Shown piece by piece: positions 33,941-47,332 of a stretch of DNA of 64,000 bases; positions within the stretch are counted from its first letter, which is position 1; every line of letters starts with the position of its first letter. A program made the translations under genes and the position numbers. The notes beneath the pieces were generated by a model. The model saw nothing but the letters and a program-made list of their open reading frames with translations. It did no database searches and was not told where the DNA came from. Origin of the DNA: Myrica gale (taxonomy: Eukaryota; Streptophyta; Magnoliopsida; Fagales; Myricaceae); contig OZ005605.1 in NCBI GenBank assembly GCA_963930655.1, forward strand, positions 4,471,501-4,535,500, given 5' to 3'.

Positions 33941-36141
33941 TGCGGAGTCTTAGTGAACGCCCATTAGATAATTAAAGGGCGGGTTTTGTGGAGGCTGGAT
34001 TCGTGGTGCGTAAGAGAGTCGGAAGGACAAGAAGATTGAATCAGAGCTTTGTAAGAGAGAGAGAGAGAGGATGGGAATGGGTTCTTTACCTAAGAGCAGA
34101 ACGATCCCAGCAAACAAACAAGGAATACTATAGAGAATCCAAAGGTGAGTTGAAGGAGACAGGTGGAGGGCAGGGCGACACGTATCTCTTTCCAACGGTT
34201 ATTTTTTCGATGATAAAGAAACCTTTTTTTCCCCCTCTTTTTCAGTTCACGCCCTCTCCGGGTCTGGTTGCTCGTAGTTGTTGTATCGCCTATATTTTAC
34301 GCTCCCCTGAATTATTATTATTATTATTATTTCACTGAAAAAAACTCTTTTATAAAAATCAATAACAATAAGTCTACCATTTCTTATTCCAATTATATAA
34401 TATAATTTCATTTAAAGAAAAATTAATACAATATATATATATACTATACATAATATAATATTATATTTCTAAAATATAGACTTTATATTAATTAATATAC
34501 ATTCAATTTTTAATGTGTCAATCTCAATCTAAATTACAAATTTGAGTAGAGATTTCAGAGTATTAAAATATAAAAAATATAATATGATCGTTTGATAAGG
34601 TATATGCGTCTATTAGGTTAAAATTTTAATTATGTCATGCTTTAAAATGGTTTTGTTAATATAAATTATAAATTATGATAAAATAGTACATAGCTCAACA
34701 AAATATCAAACATAATGTTTGTTTAGCTGAAAGGAGCGTGTTCATACGGACCGGAAATGCGTGTAAGGTTTATCTTTTTACCTTACGAGGCGGCCGATGA
34801 CGGTAAGTATTAAGCAAAGCGTGAACTAGAGAGTTCAGGTAAACAATATGGCCTACACGTGACGACTAGTCAGCAAAAGCTGAGTGAGCAAGTGCTACTC
34901 GCCTAGGCAACCCTATAGCACAGTATGCTGATTGCGCCATATGTCTACCTGCCACGTCATCGTTATCTTTTTTCCACGTAAGCATGTGGAATCATAGGCC
35001 CGCACGCTGTAGATATTTTGCGTGGGGTTTGCGTATGAGTCATGATTACTGCGGCAAAGCACAGGAGAGTGTAAAAACTTACATATATTTGTTTACTGGA
35101 TTGCATATTGTGGGGTCCGCTAGTTGGTGGGCATGCAGATGCGTAAGCCATCTTATCATCAGGGTTTGCATCGGGCTGTCCAGGTGGACTGATGCGAGTG
35201 GAGGAGAGCACTGGTTTTTTGGCGCTTTGAGTGGATTGCACTGCACGTGACAAATCTTTTCAATGGGTATTTTATTGGAGACCTTCATATACGTTCCTTT
35301 AGTTTGTCCATTTGCAGCTGAAAGTTAGCTGTTTTTTTTTAAAAAAATTCTTTAATAAATAGAAACAAGATATGTAAATAATAATAATTTTTTAAATACA
35401 AAAAAAAGAGTAATCCAATCACTAGCGGATGATATGTCATTGATATGGTTCATTTGTTACAAAATAATTGGATGGTTTTCCAGAGCCTAGGACCAATTGA
35501 TTAAAGTTAATATATTTCTTAGTATAGTGACAAAAAAAAGTACAACTTATCTCCTTTTGGTTGTATGATCTCTAAGTAAATGGTGCTTTCAAATATGTTT
35601 TTAAAAGAAGATCCATGAGAAATAAAAAGCTTGGAAAATCAAAACACTACGAAGACATCTATCTATTTTATATATATATATATATATATATATTAATACC
35701 CCAAAAAAATTCAGAACTCTAAAGATCATGAGCGTAAATGGTTATGTTTTTGCATGTTCTCTTCTGTCACTACATTAAAAAAGCCTCGTGATTGGTCGCG
35801 TACATTAGAAACTCGCGTTATGTCTTTAAGGAAATGTCACGTTACAACTTAAGCATCAGAGGGCAAGACAAGGCCAGGAAATTAACAACCCGATGTGATG
35901 GAATTTCTCGTATCGGCTAATAAATCTGCGTAATGATGTGTTGCTCTATAATGAGATATGATTCAGAATGGAAACTCATGCACTTGGGTGGGGTTGGAAT
36001 GGCGAGACAGAAAGGAACGTGGGGAGGAGGGAGGGTTTGGGTATAAACATTTCTTTCGTGAGAACGACGTCACGTTAGAGAGCAACAATACTGGCTTTTC
36101 ATCAGATCACCATCTTACCGTCGCCAATAATTGGGACCGGT
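33941..36141. other. LecRK upstream region and intergenic DNA
   Basis: Just upstream of the LecRK start (plus side) lies a GA-rich tract (34051-34065) that would be a CT-rich leader on the coding strand. 34330-34730 is very AT-rich. 34740-35260 is GC-richer, with short unrecognised frames on both strands. An AT microsatellite lies at 35671-35693. No gene is supported. Confidence 0.5.
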
Positions 36142-37072
36142 TGTAAAATTAAGAAACAATACAACTTAAAAAGCATAGCAAAATAACATAGACAAGAGAG
36201 AGATTTTTTTTTTCAAGAATTATGATGTATTATAAATATTTTTGTGTCATCGTAATACATCTCAAGACTCATTTATATAGGTATAGGGTCATACGTTGAA
36301 TAAAAAAGAATTAAACGAAATTTAAAAGGTACATAATGGTGGAAAACCAACGGGTGTGGATAATAAAAGGGTGTAACGGTCATCCATAATAACCAATAAT
36401 TATAATATTCATAACAATCTCCTTTGGATGACCATACACAACAAATATGCATTGTCAAAACCTTGCCAAGAAAAAATCTAGTGGGAAAAAACCAATGGTG
36501 AAGAAAAAGAGAGTACATTATTCGTGTGTACCTTACGTGGTAGAAGATTACCTCATTAAAACCTTGCAAAGGAAAACTCAATGGGACAAAACCTTAGCAA
36601 AGAAAAAAGAGTACAATCTGTATCAAACTAGTAGACTCCCTCTCAAAAGTACGATGAGCTTCATAATGAAAAATCCTTGAGCGCATTCCAATGTTGTGCA
36701 ATATCTTCTTAAATGTTTCAGTTGCTAATACTTTGATGAATAAATCTACCAATCTCTTAATCGTTTTTGTTGGATGCCGATTTGTTCACTCTTTTGTAGC
36801 TTTTAGGATTATATCACCTTTAACGTAATCTCTTCTGGTTTGTGTAATGCAACCAGCATTGTCTTCATACAATGATATTCCACTACCTTTAATTGTCGGA
36901 AGACTATACTATTCTTGAATATTGAGTCATTGATTTCAACCAACCACATTTTCGGCTTGCTTGTGTGAATCACAACTATTTCCGAGTGATTTCAAGAGGT
37001 AGCAATATTGTTTACTTGAAAAAGCTCCATGAAATAACAATACCTCAATAGGTAAACAAATATCCAGTATAT

Positions 37073-39087
37073 CACTACAAGAAAAAACACTTTGGGTGAC
37101 AAAACAATTTGTCACCCAAAGTACAAATTTCGCCACCTAAGGTTTTGGGTGACAAAACCGGGTTGTTACCTAAATCCCGTCAGCGAATGTTTTAGGTGAC
37201 AGTTTTCGTGTTTTGTCACTCAAAACCGTACGGATGGTTTATAAACCCGCCCGAACGGTTTGGTGCAATACTGAAGAAATTCAAAATCGTCTTACCCAGT
37301 ACAGTTTATCCGTTCACATGAGCTGTGCGAACGTTATCTCTATATGTTCGCACAGCTCATGCGAACGATTAATCCAATGTGACGAAAATACATTTTGTCA
37401 CGCAATAAACGTCCGCATCGTTGTATATCAACGGCCGAACGATGATGTGAATCTGTCCGGACACATTTGTGAAGACATTCGCACCGTAGTTGCATTATGA
37501 CGAAATTTATTTTGTCATCTGAAAAAGCCGTTCGAACCTTTACGTATACAGTTCAGACTCGTTGTACGTTGAACACGTTCGAATGTTTTGGTGTATCGTG
37601 GGCACGATTTCTTATTTTAAGAATGTGTGAACGCGATAGAAACTGTTCGGACTAGCGAATTTAAAGCAAAGTGTGCAGACGGATAGTTATGCGTGCGCAC
37701 GCTAGCAACGAAAATCTCCGTGCGAAGGGCATGTAACAACCGTTCGAACGGTTTTCTATATATTTAAATTAATTTAATTAAAATTTATGACATAATATAA
37801 ATATAAAGATATTTACTGCTCATAATATAATAAAATATCTTCAAATATGCAATCATTATTAAAGGTAAATAAAATACATAATGAATAAGTACTGACAAAG
37901 TAGTAAAAATACATAAATCTACCAAAATTTTTGTTTGGGTGTTGAACGAGATTGCATCTGTCTCATCTGCTCCATCAGCTGCTCACGCATCTGCTCTGTC
38001 ATTAGTTGCATCCTCCGTTCTTGTTATTCCACTAGGTTCTGTTGCTGCTCCTGCATCATCTTCTGGTGCTCTTCACGGTTCTTAAGAGAAAAAAAACAAT
38101 AAATTATGTTACTCAAAATGAATAAAAAATAAAAATGCAAAAAATAGAAACACAAATTTAATTGAAACGATAAAGTTACTTTAGTCCTCGGAGTAATGTT
38201 CTTCAAAATCACTACAATCTTCACCGAACGATTTCGAGGAATCATCACTTCCTTCTACTCCACGTTGTTGTGGACCACTCTCATTGGTTACTAACAGATA
38301 AGCCTCGACGTCATTTCTAGTCAACGAGATCATGTCAAATGCGCTAAAGTCCACAAAAAGTTCAATAGACTCATTCTCCTGGTATGCCTCACAGTTCGAC
38401 GGTTCGACGGTCCTTCTCCATCTTCACTAGCTTCCTCTTTAATAGGTGGAATATCATACGTGTTTCTAGGGGTAATCTTTTGAACAATCTTTCAGTGGCC
38501 GCCGAACTTCATATCATCGATATAAAACACTTGATTCCCCTGAGAAGCTAGCACGAACGAGTCATCTTTGTACCACTTCCGGGATGTGTTAATACTAACA
38601 TACCAACCACTTTTATCAATACCTAAATTTTGAGTACTCAAGTCAAACCAGACACATTTTAGTAAATAAACTAAATTCCCCCGCAAATAACGCAATGCGT
38701 AAATATCCACGACCTGACCGTAAAAATCAACATCTTCCCCATCATGGTCCCCCGGAACAACCACACCACTATTCTGAGTGTTACGACACTGTTCACGAAA
38801 GACCGTGTGAAACCTAACTCCACTCACTACACTCCCAGAGTAACAAAGTGTCCGCTGATCCGGACCGGATGCTAATGCATACAAGTCATCCGAGATCGAG
38901 CCCGAATTTTCGTTGCGCATAGTTTGAATCTAAAATAGTAAACACGTGTTAAGTATGAATTTAAAAAAATGATCGATTAAAATTAAATAAATACCCAAGT
39001 TTTAAACCATAACAGAAATTCTTCTTCGTGCCTCCTATCAACATTTATTGGTGATTTCATTTTCATCTCTACCAAGTGCTCGCTATA
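37073..39087 (-). mobile_element. CACTA (En/Spm) DNA transposon A, one end missing
   Basis: Left end CACTACAAGAAAAAACAC at 37073 is the classic CACTA terminus, followed by GGGTGACAAAACAA and TTTGTCACCC subterminal pairs and GTTCGAAC/TCCGAAC-type repeats to about 37740. The minus strand codes a Gln/Met-rich coiled-coil C-terminus (about 37915-38060) and a DUF4216 domain (38492-38920). It is similar throughout to 57089-59176 of element B, with which similarity stops at GCTCGCTATA (about 39087). No TTCTTGTAGTG right terminus follows. Both outer flanks belong to the same Copia fossil, so the far end of the CACTA was removed with a break at a TATA word also present at the target site. Confidence 0.85.
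38492..38920 (-). CDS. DUF4216 domain of CACTA transposase (element A)
   Basis: 142-residue open frame beginning MRNENSGSISDDLYALASG, with the domain marks DVDFYGQVVDIYALRYLRG, VYLLKCVWFDLSTQNLGID and FVLASQGNQVFYIDD. DUF4216 sits at the C-terminal side of TNP2-type CACTA transposases. The start shown is the first ATG of the fragment, not a proven gene start; the catalytic Transposase_21 part is absent from this element, so it cannot be autonomous. Nearly the same protein is read at 58501-58989. Confidence 0.8.
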   Translation of the reverse strand: MRNENSGSISDDLYALASGPDQRTLCYSGSVVSGVRFHTVFREQCRNTQNSGVVVPGDHDGEDVDFYGQVVDIYALRYLRGNLVYLLKCVWFDLSTQNLGIDKSGWYVSINTSRKWYKDDSFVLASQGNQVFYIDDMKFGGH

Positions 39088-40204
39088 TGATCAATCTATA
39101 TAGGGATCAGATAAATAGTCTGCATCTGCAAAACCAACCAACTGGGCAGTAGATTCTTTTAAATAAAGTAACTCCGTGTCAATTGTGCATCGGAGATAAC
39201 ACCATATGTCTCCAAGTTGGTGCAAATTATATCTAGCAAGCAATTTAACTGCAAATGCAAGGCTAGTGCAATTTACTAGGTACGTTAGAGTACCAATTGT
39301 AATATGAAATGATACTTCAGGACTAAAAATATCTTTTTCTTCATCTTCAGGATGAAAATGATCTTTCTTCACATAGTCGTACAACCATTGATCAAGTACT
39401 AAAAAAATGAGCTTTATACATATAAAGTAATTATAAAAATCAATAAACAAATTTTCATTTGGAAAATGCTCAAACTGCATTTCAAGACAAAATCTAATAT
39501 TACCAAGATTTGTTGTCTCAAACTCATTCTTAAACAAGTAATTGTTTTGTGATCTCTTTAGGAGTCTCGACAAAACTTAAATTGTCACAATAACAAATTT
39601 GGATTCAATTTTCTTAATAAAAATGTATGGACAAATCAAATTGTTCTTAAATCCCTTCTTCAGAATGTATTCATTGAGATGACTGTATCACATGCATATG
39701 AATTGCTTCAACTCATATACATATCTTTGTAGCTTAATAAAATAAAATCTTCAAGATTTTTAAACCATATGCTTTAGGTATTTATATCCTTCAGAAAATT
39801 TGATCTTATGCTTCAGGAATTTTATATCCTTTAGAAAATTTCATCATATTCTGCAGACATTTTTTATCCTTAAATGGATTTTCATATATATATGAAAATC
39901 CAGGCTTTCTGTTAATACTAAGCTGATAAAACAAATCTAAATGTAATTACATCCGTAATGGGTAAATATATTTTTCATAATTCAATAGAAGGTCTCTATG
40001 AGAAACCTTAGGTTAGGAGTTGTGTTTTATATCACATCATCTCGTTTTTCTCATTTCTTTTTCGCACAAAGATCCACTTGCATCCAACATGCATGACATC
40101 TTCGGGTGTCTGGATTATAGGTCCAAATAATTCATGTTTTGTTAGAGAGTTCAATTCTACCAAAATTGTCTATTTTTGATATGAACTCCACCAACAAATG
40201 TGAT

Positions 40205-41015
40205 GAAACCCGATAACAATGTTGGATTGAAACCCCAAGATCGTGAAGACAAGATTTGTTGAGCCTTGGCCCTTCACCTGACCAGACGATGAACCAAGAC
40301 TACGAAGGATTGAAACGCCACACCAAAAAATCTAGGTGATAAGTTTCGGTTGCTTGAACGCCACAAGATGAACTTGATAAGTTCAAAGAGTTCTTTGAAG
40401 AACCAAGAGGAACACAAGACCTCTCAAATGATCTGAAAAATCAATATTGAATTCGAAGTTACTGTTCACGCGGAAATGACCATCTAAATACTTGGAACAT
40501 CCCTCCAAGAATAGGAAAGCCATAACTATAGCTTTAAAGCCACATAAATATTACCATAACAGGTTCCTACGAAATTAGGCCTCTTTGACTACTAGAGGCA
40601 ACCAAAAATAGCTAAAGGACCAGGTACAATGTACTAATCATGCCCCAGCAAAGACCAAGTTCATTCCCCTATTAAATAGCCTTGAAACTCAATAAATTGG
40701 AGCTCATAAAGGGTTAAACGTTATTGTTCACGTTGGTGCATGGAAATGAGTCTCTTCACTTGCCCTGATGATATGGACTAGGCCTTGATTATTATTGGAG
40801 CCCATCTTGGTAATTTCAAAATCAGCCCAACTTTCTTGGATTAGCCCATTGAGTGCTTCCTTGAAACGTTTGGCTCTAAGTCTTGTAATTGGGCCACTAG
40901 GAAGTGACAAAGGGTCTTGAGCTCCATTCCCATGTGTATGCTCAACAAATCCAGCTCCTTGGTCACGTACAAGTCCAGCTCCTTGATTTGCATCAATTTT
41001 CACATTGGCCAATCA
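40205..41015 (-). mobile_element. Piece of another LTR element inserted in the Copia fossil
   Basis: The minus strand at 40728-41012 reads GPITRLRAKRFKEALNGLI, a wording common near the gag region of plant Gypsy-type elements. The segment is GC-richer than the Copia sequence on both sides. Boundaries are approximate. Broken; family assignment (Gypsy or LARD) is tentative. Confidence 0.45.
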
Positions 41016-43521
41016 TTTCCTCGTCAACTATTTTGTTTTTATCACATTGATCTCTTGTACTTGCGTAGTGAATTGAGATATCGTTATTCACTGGTACCGG
41101 TTCCTCATCAGGAGATGCTATTTCAGGAGATTTGGGTCTAGAAAGTCTGAATGAATCAATAACTTTTGTTGCCTGTTTTTTGGGTATATTTTTTTCGAGA
41201 GCTATTCTCTTCAGGAGTTATGTACACTTTAATTCTCTTTAGGAATTATATGCTCTTTAGAATTTATGTGCTATTTTGGAGTTTATTTTCTTTGTGCTTT
41301 TTTCTTCTGAAGAATTTTATCTGTTTAAACCAAATTGTCTTCTATGCTTCAGGCATGCCTTAGACTCTTTTTCTGTTATATTCATTGATTGCCCTGCAGA
41401 GACTTCAATTTGAACTGGAACATTAAAAGTCGGAATGTGACATTTCACAATTCCTATATTATCAGTAAAAACATCCGGTAGTTGATTTACAACATTTTAC
41501 AAATGAATGATTCTTTGAACATGTAGTTCACATGGATTGGTAGAGGATCAAAATGAGAGAACATTAAATAGTTTCTAGTAATCTCACATCGTGCTTCAGG
41601 CAACGAATGTTTACCATCTAATGGCAGGAAAATAATTTTATCAAAATGAAAATAATTAAAACGTGCCTTAAACATATCAACAATTAATGTTTCAAGATAT
41701 CTACTAGCAAATAGATAACCAAAATCAATATAAATGTTAAGTCTACATTGAAAACCAATATGAGAATACTGAATAGGTGTAATCGAAATATAGATTGCAC
41801 AACCAAATGATGTCCAATTCAAGATGTAAAATATAATATAGCATGCACCCAAGCATATGCCAACAATTTTTTTTCATAAGCAAAAGTCTAGCAATTAATT
41901 GAAGCGTTTTTAATAAATGACTTAGCTAAACTATTTTAACTATGTACCTGAGCAACATGATGTTCAACATCAATTATAATTGACATACAATAATTATTGA
42001 AAACTGGAGATAAGAACTTATCAACATTATCTAAACAAATTGTCTTAATAGGATAATTGATGTATCATATTATTAATCTCAGATGACCAAAACGATCATG
42101 TCAAATCTTAAAATATGTATAGTTCAGAGGACTTCTGGTGCATCAATACATAGCTTGTGAAATATAACCCAGAAGATTTATAATATAAGCTTCTGGCCCA
42201 AAACATTTTAAGTTATGATCTAGAGATATTCGTCATTGCCTTTATTATTGGTTTCAAAATATAACATGTTTCTTCTAGATTTAAAAGAATACAAAGCATC
42301 ATTGATGCAAAGTGGTAACATTATATTTGCTATTCTTAAACCTTGAATCAGATTTGCTGGATTTTATATGGTACTAATTTGACAATATTAAAAGATTGTG
42401 TGCATTGACGCACTGTCTGTCAGACATAAATCTTCATCAATCATAAAAAGGAAATAATTCATCAATAAGACTCATGAGTCTAAGATTGATAACGTAAATC
42501 CCTTCAGGGAAATCAAGGCAATCAAAATTTTTTTGATTCATTTTCCTTCATTCTTTATAGAATATTCATATTGGTGTACCATATATTTGGCGTGCAACAC
42601 GTACGTGACCAATTTTCATATCACACCGAAAGTAATTTTCTTCATAATTCTTCACAGGTTTATTCTGCAAACCTTTGTCCTTTTCTTGTATCTCCTTGTT
42701 CCATTTCTGGTGGTATGCTCTCTATTTTTTATTCTTTCCATGTCTAAGACCATTCCTTTCAATGAGTGTTTCATTCGCTTTAGGGAATGATATAGAGCTA
42801 ATTGGTCAAGATGACTGATTTTCATCAAAAGTTCATTAATTTTTTTTTCTTCAATCATATTCAAACGAATGTTCTCGATATTACTACTTCAGGAGCATAT
42901 TCGAGGTAATGACTATTTTACATAAAACTTTAAGTGCATATACTTGTAAAATAACTTTTTCAGAGGATTACACACTTATGGTTCTCAAGTCTCGCTTTTA
43001 AATTATAACAAAATGTAAGGAGATTTTTCACAGTGAGGTAATTAGATTTCAATCCCTCATGAAATGATGGTAAAGAAAAATATTACTTGCCGCACAATCC
43101 TGCAGGGATGCGTCATTTCTTTCATTGATGGAATCTTCAAGATTCATATCATCAAGATGGATCGCGTCATTGAGAACCCAAGACCAATATTTAACATAAA
43201 TAACAAGAGTCACAAATTCAATATTTGTAGGATTCAACTTTGTCTATAACAAAGAAGATATTGAAAAACTTACCCGAGATTGAGAGTCTCACACGAATAG
43301 CGTTTGGTAATGAATTAGAAAAATCATAGCCTTTGTTGATAACTCGATGAAAAATAGCTTCGGATGCCAATGAAGAAAAACACAAGGGTTCCTTCACAAT
43401 CGGTAGAGCTTCGTGCTGATAACGTGTTGTAAAACTAAGAAACAATATGTTCTAGAAAACGTAGCAAAGTAGCATAGACAAGAGAGAAAGGGATAAATAG
43501 TTCTTAAGAAACTATGACGTA

Positions 43522-46170
43522 TTCTAATGTCACGCCCGTGCCAGTACTTACCTCCTAGGCTCTCCTATAGTAATAAAATGCACACAAGCGGGGATTACGA
43601 TACGAATTAATCCTCTCAAAGCCTGATAACTTGCTTTGAAAAAGATTAGCGGAAATGTTTTATTGAAATTTATAAGTATATTAAGGGAGAAAAAAATAAT
43701 AATAGTTTCAGGGATTTAACAAAAAGCGACATTCAAACTAAGTCTTAAAAGTTTTGACTCGAATAAAGAAAATAAAATGTATTTCTTGAGGAGATGGACT
43801 TATAAATTTTTTTAAAAAAATCTAAAGACTTGAAAGTTAAAATATTTTTGTCGTAAGGTAGAAGCAGAATAAGAGAAATTCTTGAAAAGATGATTACAAA
43901 ATTTTTTTTCCACTAGCAGCACTGTACAATAACAAAATCCTTCACGAGAATTCACAAGTAAAAATGTAAGATATATACAAGAACGAAAGTTATCTTTCAC
44001 TTTCCTTCTTACAACATATGTAAAACCTACTAAACAAAAACAGACCTAAACCACCTGCACAAAAGTGGGTACCCCTGACATCTAGTCAACCTTCGACTCA
44101 ATGTCGGAGGTTAGGTCGATAACCTCATTTTCCCCGATATCCTCTACAGGTGGTGCCGGTAAAAGAGGGTCGATGAGCAGGAGGGTCGGCTCAACATTGA
44201 CCGGCCTAAAATCCTCTCCTAGAGGAACGAGGGATGCAAGTGGATCTTTGAGGTACCATTGGGGCTCGTACCCCACGTATCAGTAACAATTTTCCATATT
44301 GTCATCACTAAAATATATGGATTCACATCTAGGATCTGCTCGCTCGAAAACGTTAGTATCTGTCAGATCTGAGGTCCACGACAGTACATACAAAATATTT
44401 ACCAAATAAAAGGGGTGGGTTTTATTGACTCAATAAGGGGGAAATGGGACATGTCATGCAAAATAAATAAGCATGAACAATCCTACTAGCAGATAAATAA
44501 TCTACAAGCATTGATTATAATAAAGGGACTAACGATGCATGATCGATGCAAAGTAGAGATGATGCATTTGTTTCCCGGTCATTTATCTTTCTTTCTTTCA
44601 TTCTTTTCTTTTACTTTCTTTTCTTTTATTTTCCGGTTCTGTAGAGGTGTCCTTTTGTTTCTCTGTTTAACCCTCAGAGTCTGGGTTATGCGTCCCTCCT
44701 CTCCTCTAGGACTGCCTTGTGCCCCGACATCAGGATCTTGTCAAGTGTATATTGTTACCACGCCAGGGATACCAACGCCAGTGGTGACTTGTAATATCCC
44801 ATTATGATTGGTACCGTCATCCTGTCATTGGACCACCTCTGGGTATGAGTTTCATTCCGGTCATTTCGGTCAACGGTTTCCCCACACACATGAGATGTTG
44901 ATGCAACATGGCATGTCATCATACACATAACAGATAAAAAATTCGAGATGTTACATGTCATCATATACATAACATATATACAATTCATAAATGGTCAGCA
45001 ATAAACATGCGTTGGACATAAGCCATTAAACATGAAAATTAACCTTACATGGTCAAGCGACCCTAAGTCTTTAAATGGAGGCTTTTTAGGGTCTTCTCAG
45101 ACCCTACCATGTCTATCCCTAAAGTTTTAAACTATCCTGTGCTTGTTTAGGGTTAACGGGCCTAAAGTTCATTTAGGCCACTAAACGGACTTTGTAATTT
45201 GAACTCCTACTTCTACTCAGTTTGGACTCAAATTTAGGACTTTTCATTTATTTTTCATGCTCTACACAGCCATAAATTTATTTTCCCTTTTCGGACCTTT
45301 TTACCCTCACGTTTTGTGGGAAAAATATCGAAACTGCCCTTAAAGACCTCAAGGGGCAATTTCAACCTTTTCCGACCCTTGATTGCCCTACAATTTTTAC
45401 TGGGACCTACTGTGATCATATACTACATGTCCACAAATTTCTAGGCCAAAAATCTAAGTATTTCATGGGAACGTTTAAAACAACAAGAGTTTTTCACTAA
45501 TTAGTCTATTTCATGTAATTCTCATGTGATATAATCTTTCAATCTTCCATTTAGATCATCATAACTGAAACACTATACTCACAATCATGCTTAAAAAAAT
45601 GCATATGTGAAGGTCAGCAACATCTACGTTATCAGAACTAAAACGCTATAAGCACAACCTGTTGTAATAGTGAAGTCCAACAACTTATACGGTTGAGTTG
45701 GTTTTTCTAAATAGGACTGGCTATTAGAAGATTCAATTATCCAAGGGCCCAGCTAAGTCAACATCTTTTTCCACGTTCCTCATATTTCCCCTATATGCAT
45801 GTGACTATCCCAAAAGAAAAACTAAACTTCCCGGGCTCACCATTCTCTTATAAGTCGTGACCCCCGAAAACTAGCTCACCCTTACATGCATATGACTATA
45901 TCGAAACACCAAAGACCCAGTTTATTCTCCACACCCTTACCTTAGTTGTTGATGTAATGCTTTTCCTTGACACGAATGCCTAATCATCAAGACATAAGAT
46001 ACTAAGTTAGGAAAAGACAAGACAAAACAAAAGTTGGGGAGGAAAAGTGCCGTCCGAGACTACCTCGGTCTCTTTCCTTCGATTTTTCCTTCCTCTTTTC
46101 TTCGGTCAGCTGGTCTCTCTCACGTCACTCTCTCATTCTTTCTTTATCAGTTAGGTGAAAGTATCTTGGT
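43522..46170. other. Unassigned repetitive-looking region
   Basis: Begins TGTCACGCCCGTGCC, a wording often seen at LTR starts in plants, but no second copy lies in the window. 44082-44276 on the minus strand reads an acidic/Pro-rich segment (LLIDPLLPAPPVEDIGENE) that resembles linker sequence of plant retroelement polyproteins without a named domain. 45000-46150 has no coding potential. It may be a LARD-type or Gypsy relic; evidence is weak. Confidence 0.3.
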
Positions 46171-47332
46171 CTCTTTATGTCTCTAGGTCCACTTCATGTC
46201 TTTATAGTAGACAACATAAGCAACTCATAGACAACAACTAACGGTGAACCTCCTTTGGCCAGTCTACACACCCTACTCTCGATCTAGGCAATCACATTAG
46301 CAAGTGATTTGGAAAATCATATCGTACCCAATCATAAACAACCACCAACTCTCCTCATATCTCACGTAGCTTCACTTAGTGGATAACTGCGTACAAATTT
46401 GTGAGTTTTTGCGTCCAAAGTGCTAGGTCAATGATCGAAAAGACAAATTACTTTAAGTGGCTGGACAAATTGTATCTAGAAATGGACATAGATTTGAACC
46501 CTACGTCCTATAAGCAAGTACTTGACTTACCATTGTACGTGATGTGGGGATCAGTGTATTTAACACCAACTAGCGTTTAGTGCGAACTCAACCTACTAAA
46601 TGAAGACATGCTTAAGAAAGTAAGCTTAGAAGTGGAAGAGAACCCATATTCTAACGTGAAAAATATTAATTTACTCGTGAAAGATACTCACTTACACAAG
46701 ATATTTGGTAGCTTCATTAATTTGTGATTATCTGCTAAGGATCTTTTAAATATAACTAACTCATTATGAAGTCTTCGGGGCAGTGTAAAAGGGTTTAAAA
46801 GTGGTGAAATCACTTGATTTTTGGTGACCTCTTCAAACAGATGTATACACACTTGATTGAGCCTTGATCCTCTTTATCTGCACACACAATTAAAAGACGC
46901 ATTTCCCTCCTAAGAGATAATAAGATCTCTAATGTTTAAGTAAGCCCCTTTTTCACATTCTCTACGCTTATTTTGTAAAATGGTGTGCTTTTTTTTAGGC
47001 AATTGGTAGTAGGGCTGAACAAATTTGGGTCGGAACCAACCCGACCGACCCAAACCGGCCCGAACCGACTGGGCCCTTTTACTTGCTTTTTGGTTAAGAC
47101 TATTAGGTTCATTGAGCTCAATCTTCTCGGACCCAAGAAATTTGATGAGGCTTAATTTTGGTATAATCAAAAAGTCATATATATATATATATATATGTCT
47201 GATTGAGGAATATTTTAGTTATATAAACTCTAAAATCACATAAAATCAATGACGGGTAAGAAACCAACAATATTTATAGAACTTATAATCATGATCATTG
47301 CACTTTTAGCTTCATTGCTTGATTTGAAAGTA
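46171..47332. other. Intergenic, nothing recognised
   Basis: AT-rich, with a CCGACCC/GGGTCGG-containing patch at 47020-47080 and an AT microsatellite at 47177-47197. Overlapping short frames here are unrecognised. Confidence 0.4.

Larger units (their letters stand above)
36142..43521 (-). mobile_element. Copia LTR retrotransposon, broken fossil
   Basis: Minus-strand element. One terminal repeat spans 36142-36416 (TGTAAAATTAAG to CATAACA), next to a polypurine tract AAAGGAGAT read on the minus strand. The other begins at 43428 (TGTAAAACTAAG) and is followed on its coding side by the primer-site word ACACGTTATCAGCACGAAG. The repeats agree at about three of four sites where both are readable, so it is old. 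Recognisable parts in minus order: gag-like region (about 42000-43400), integrase C-terminal segment (41487-41852), and an RNase H region around 36940-37072 and 39088-39200. Many breaks (more than ten likely). A CACTA element (37073-39087) and a piece of another LTR element (about 40205-41015) are inserted in it. Confidence 0.8.

Noticed and set aside
37073-37740. Repeated TTCGAAC/GTCACCC words considered as a CRISPR-like array.
   Set aside because: Spacing and orientation are irregular, and the words are typical CACTA subterminal repeats in a plant genome.
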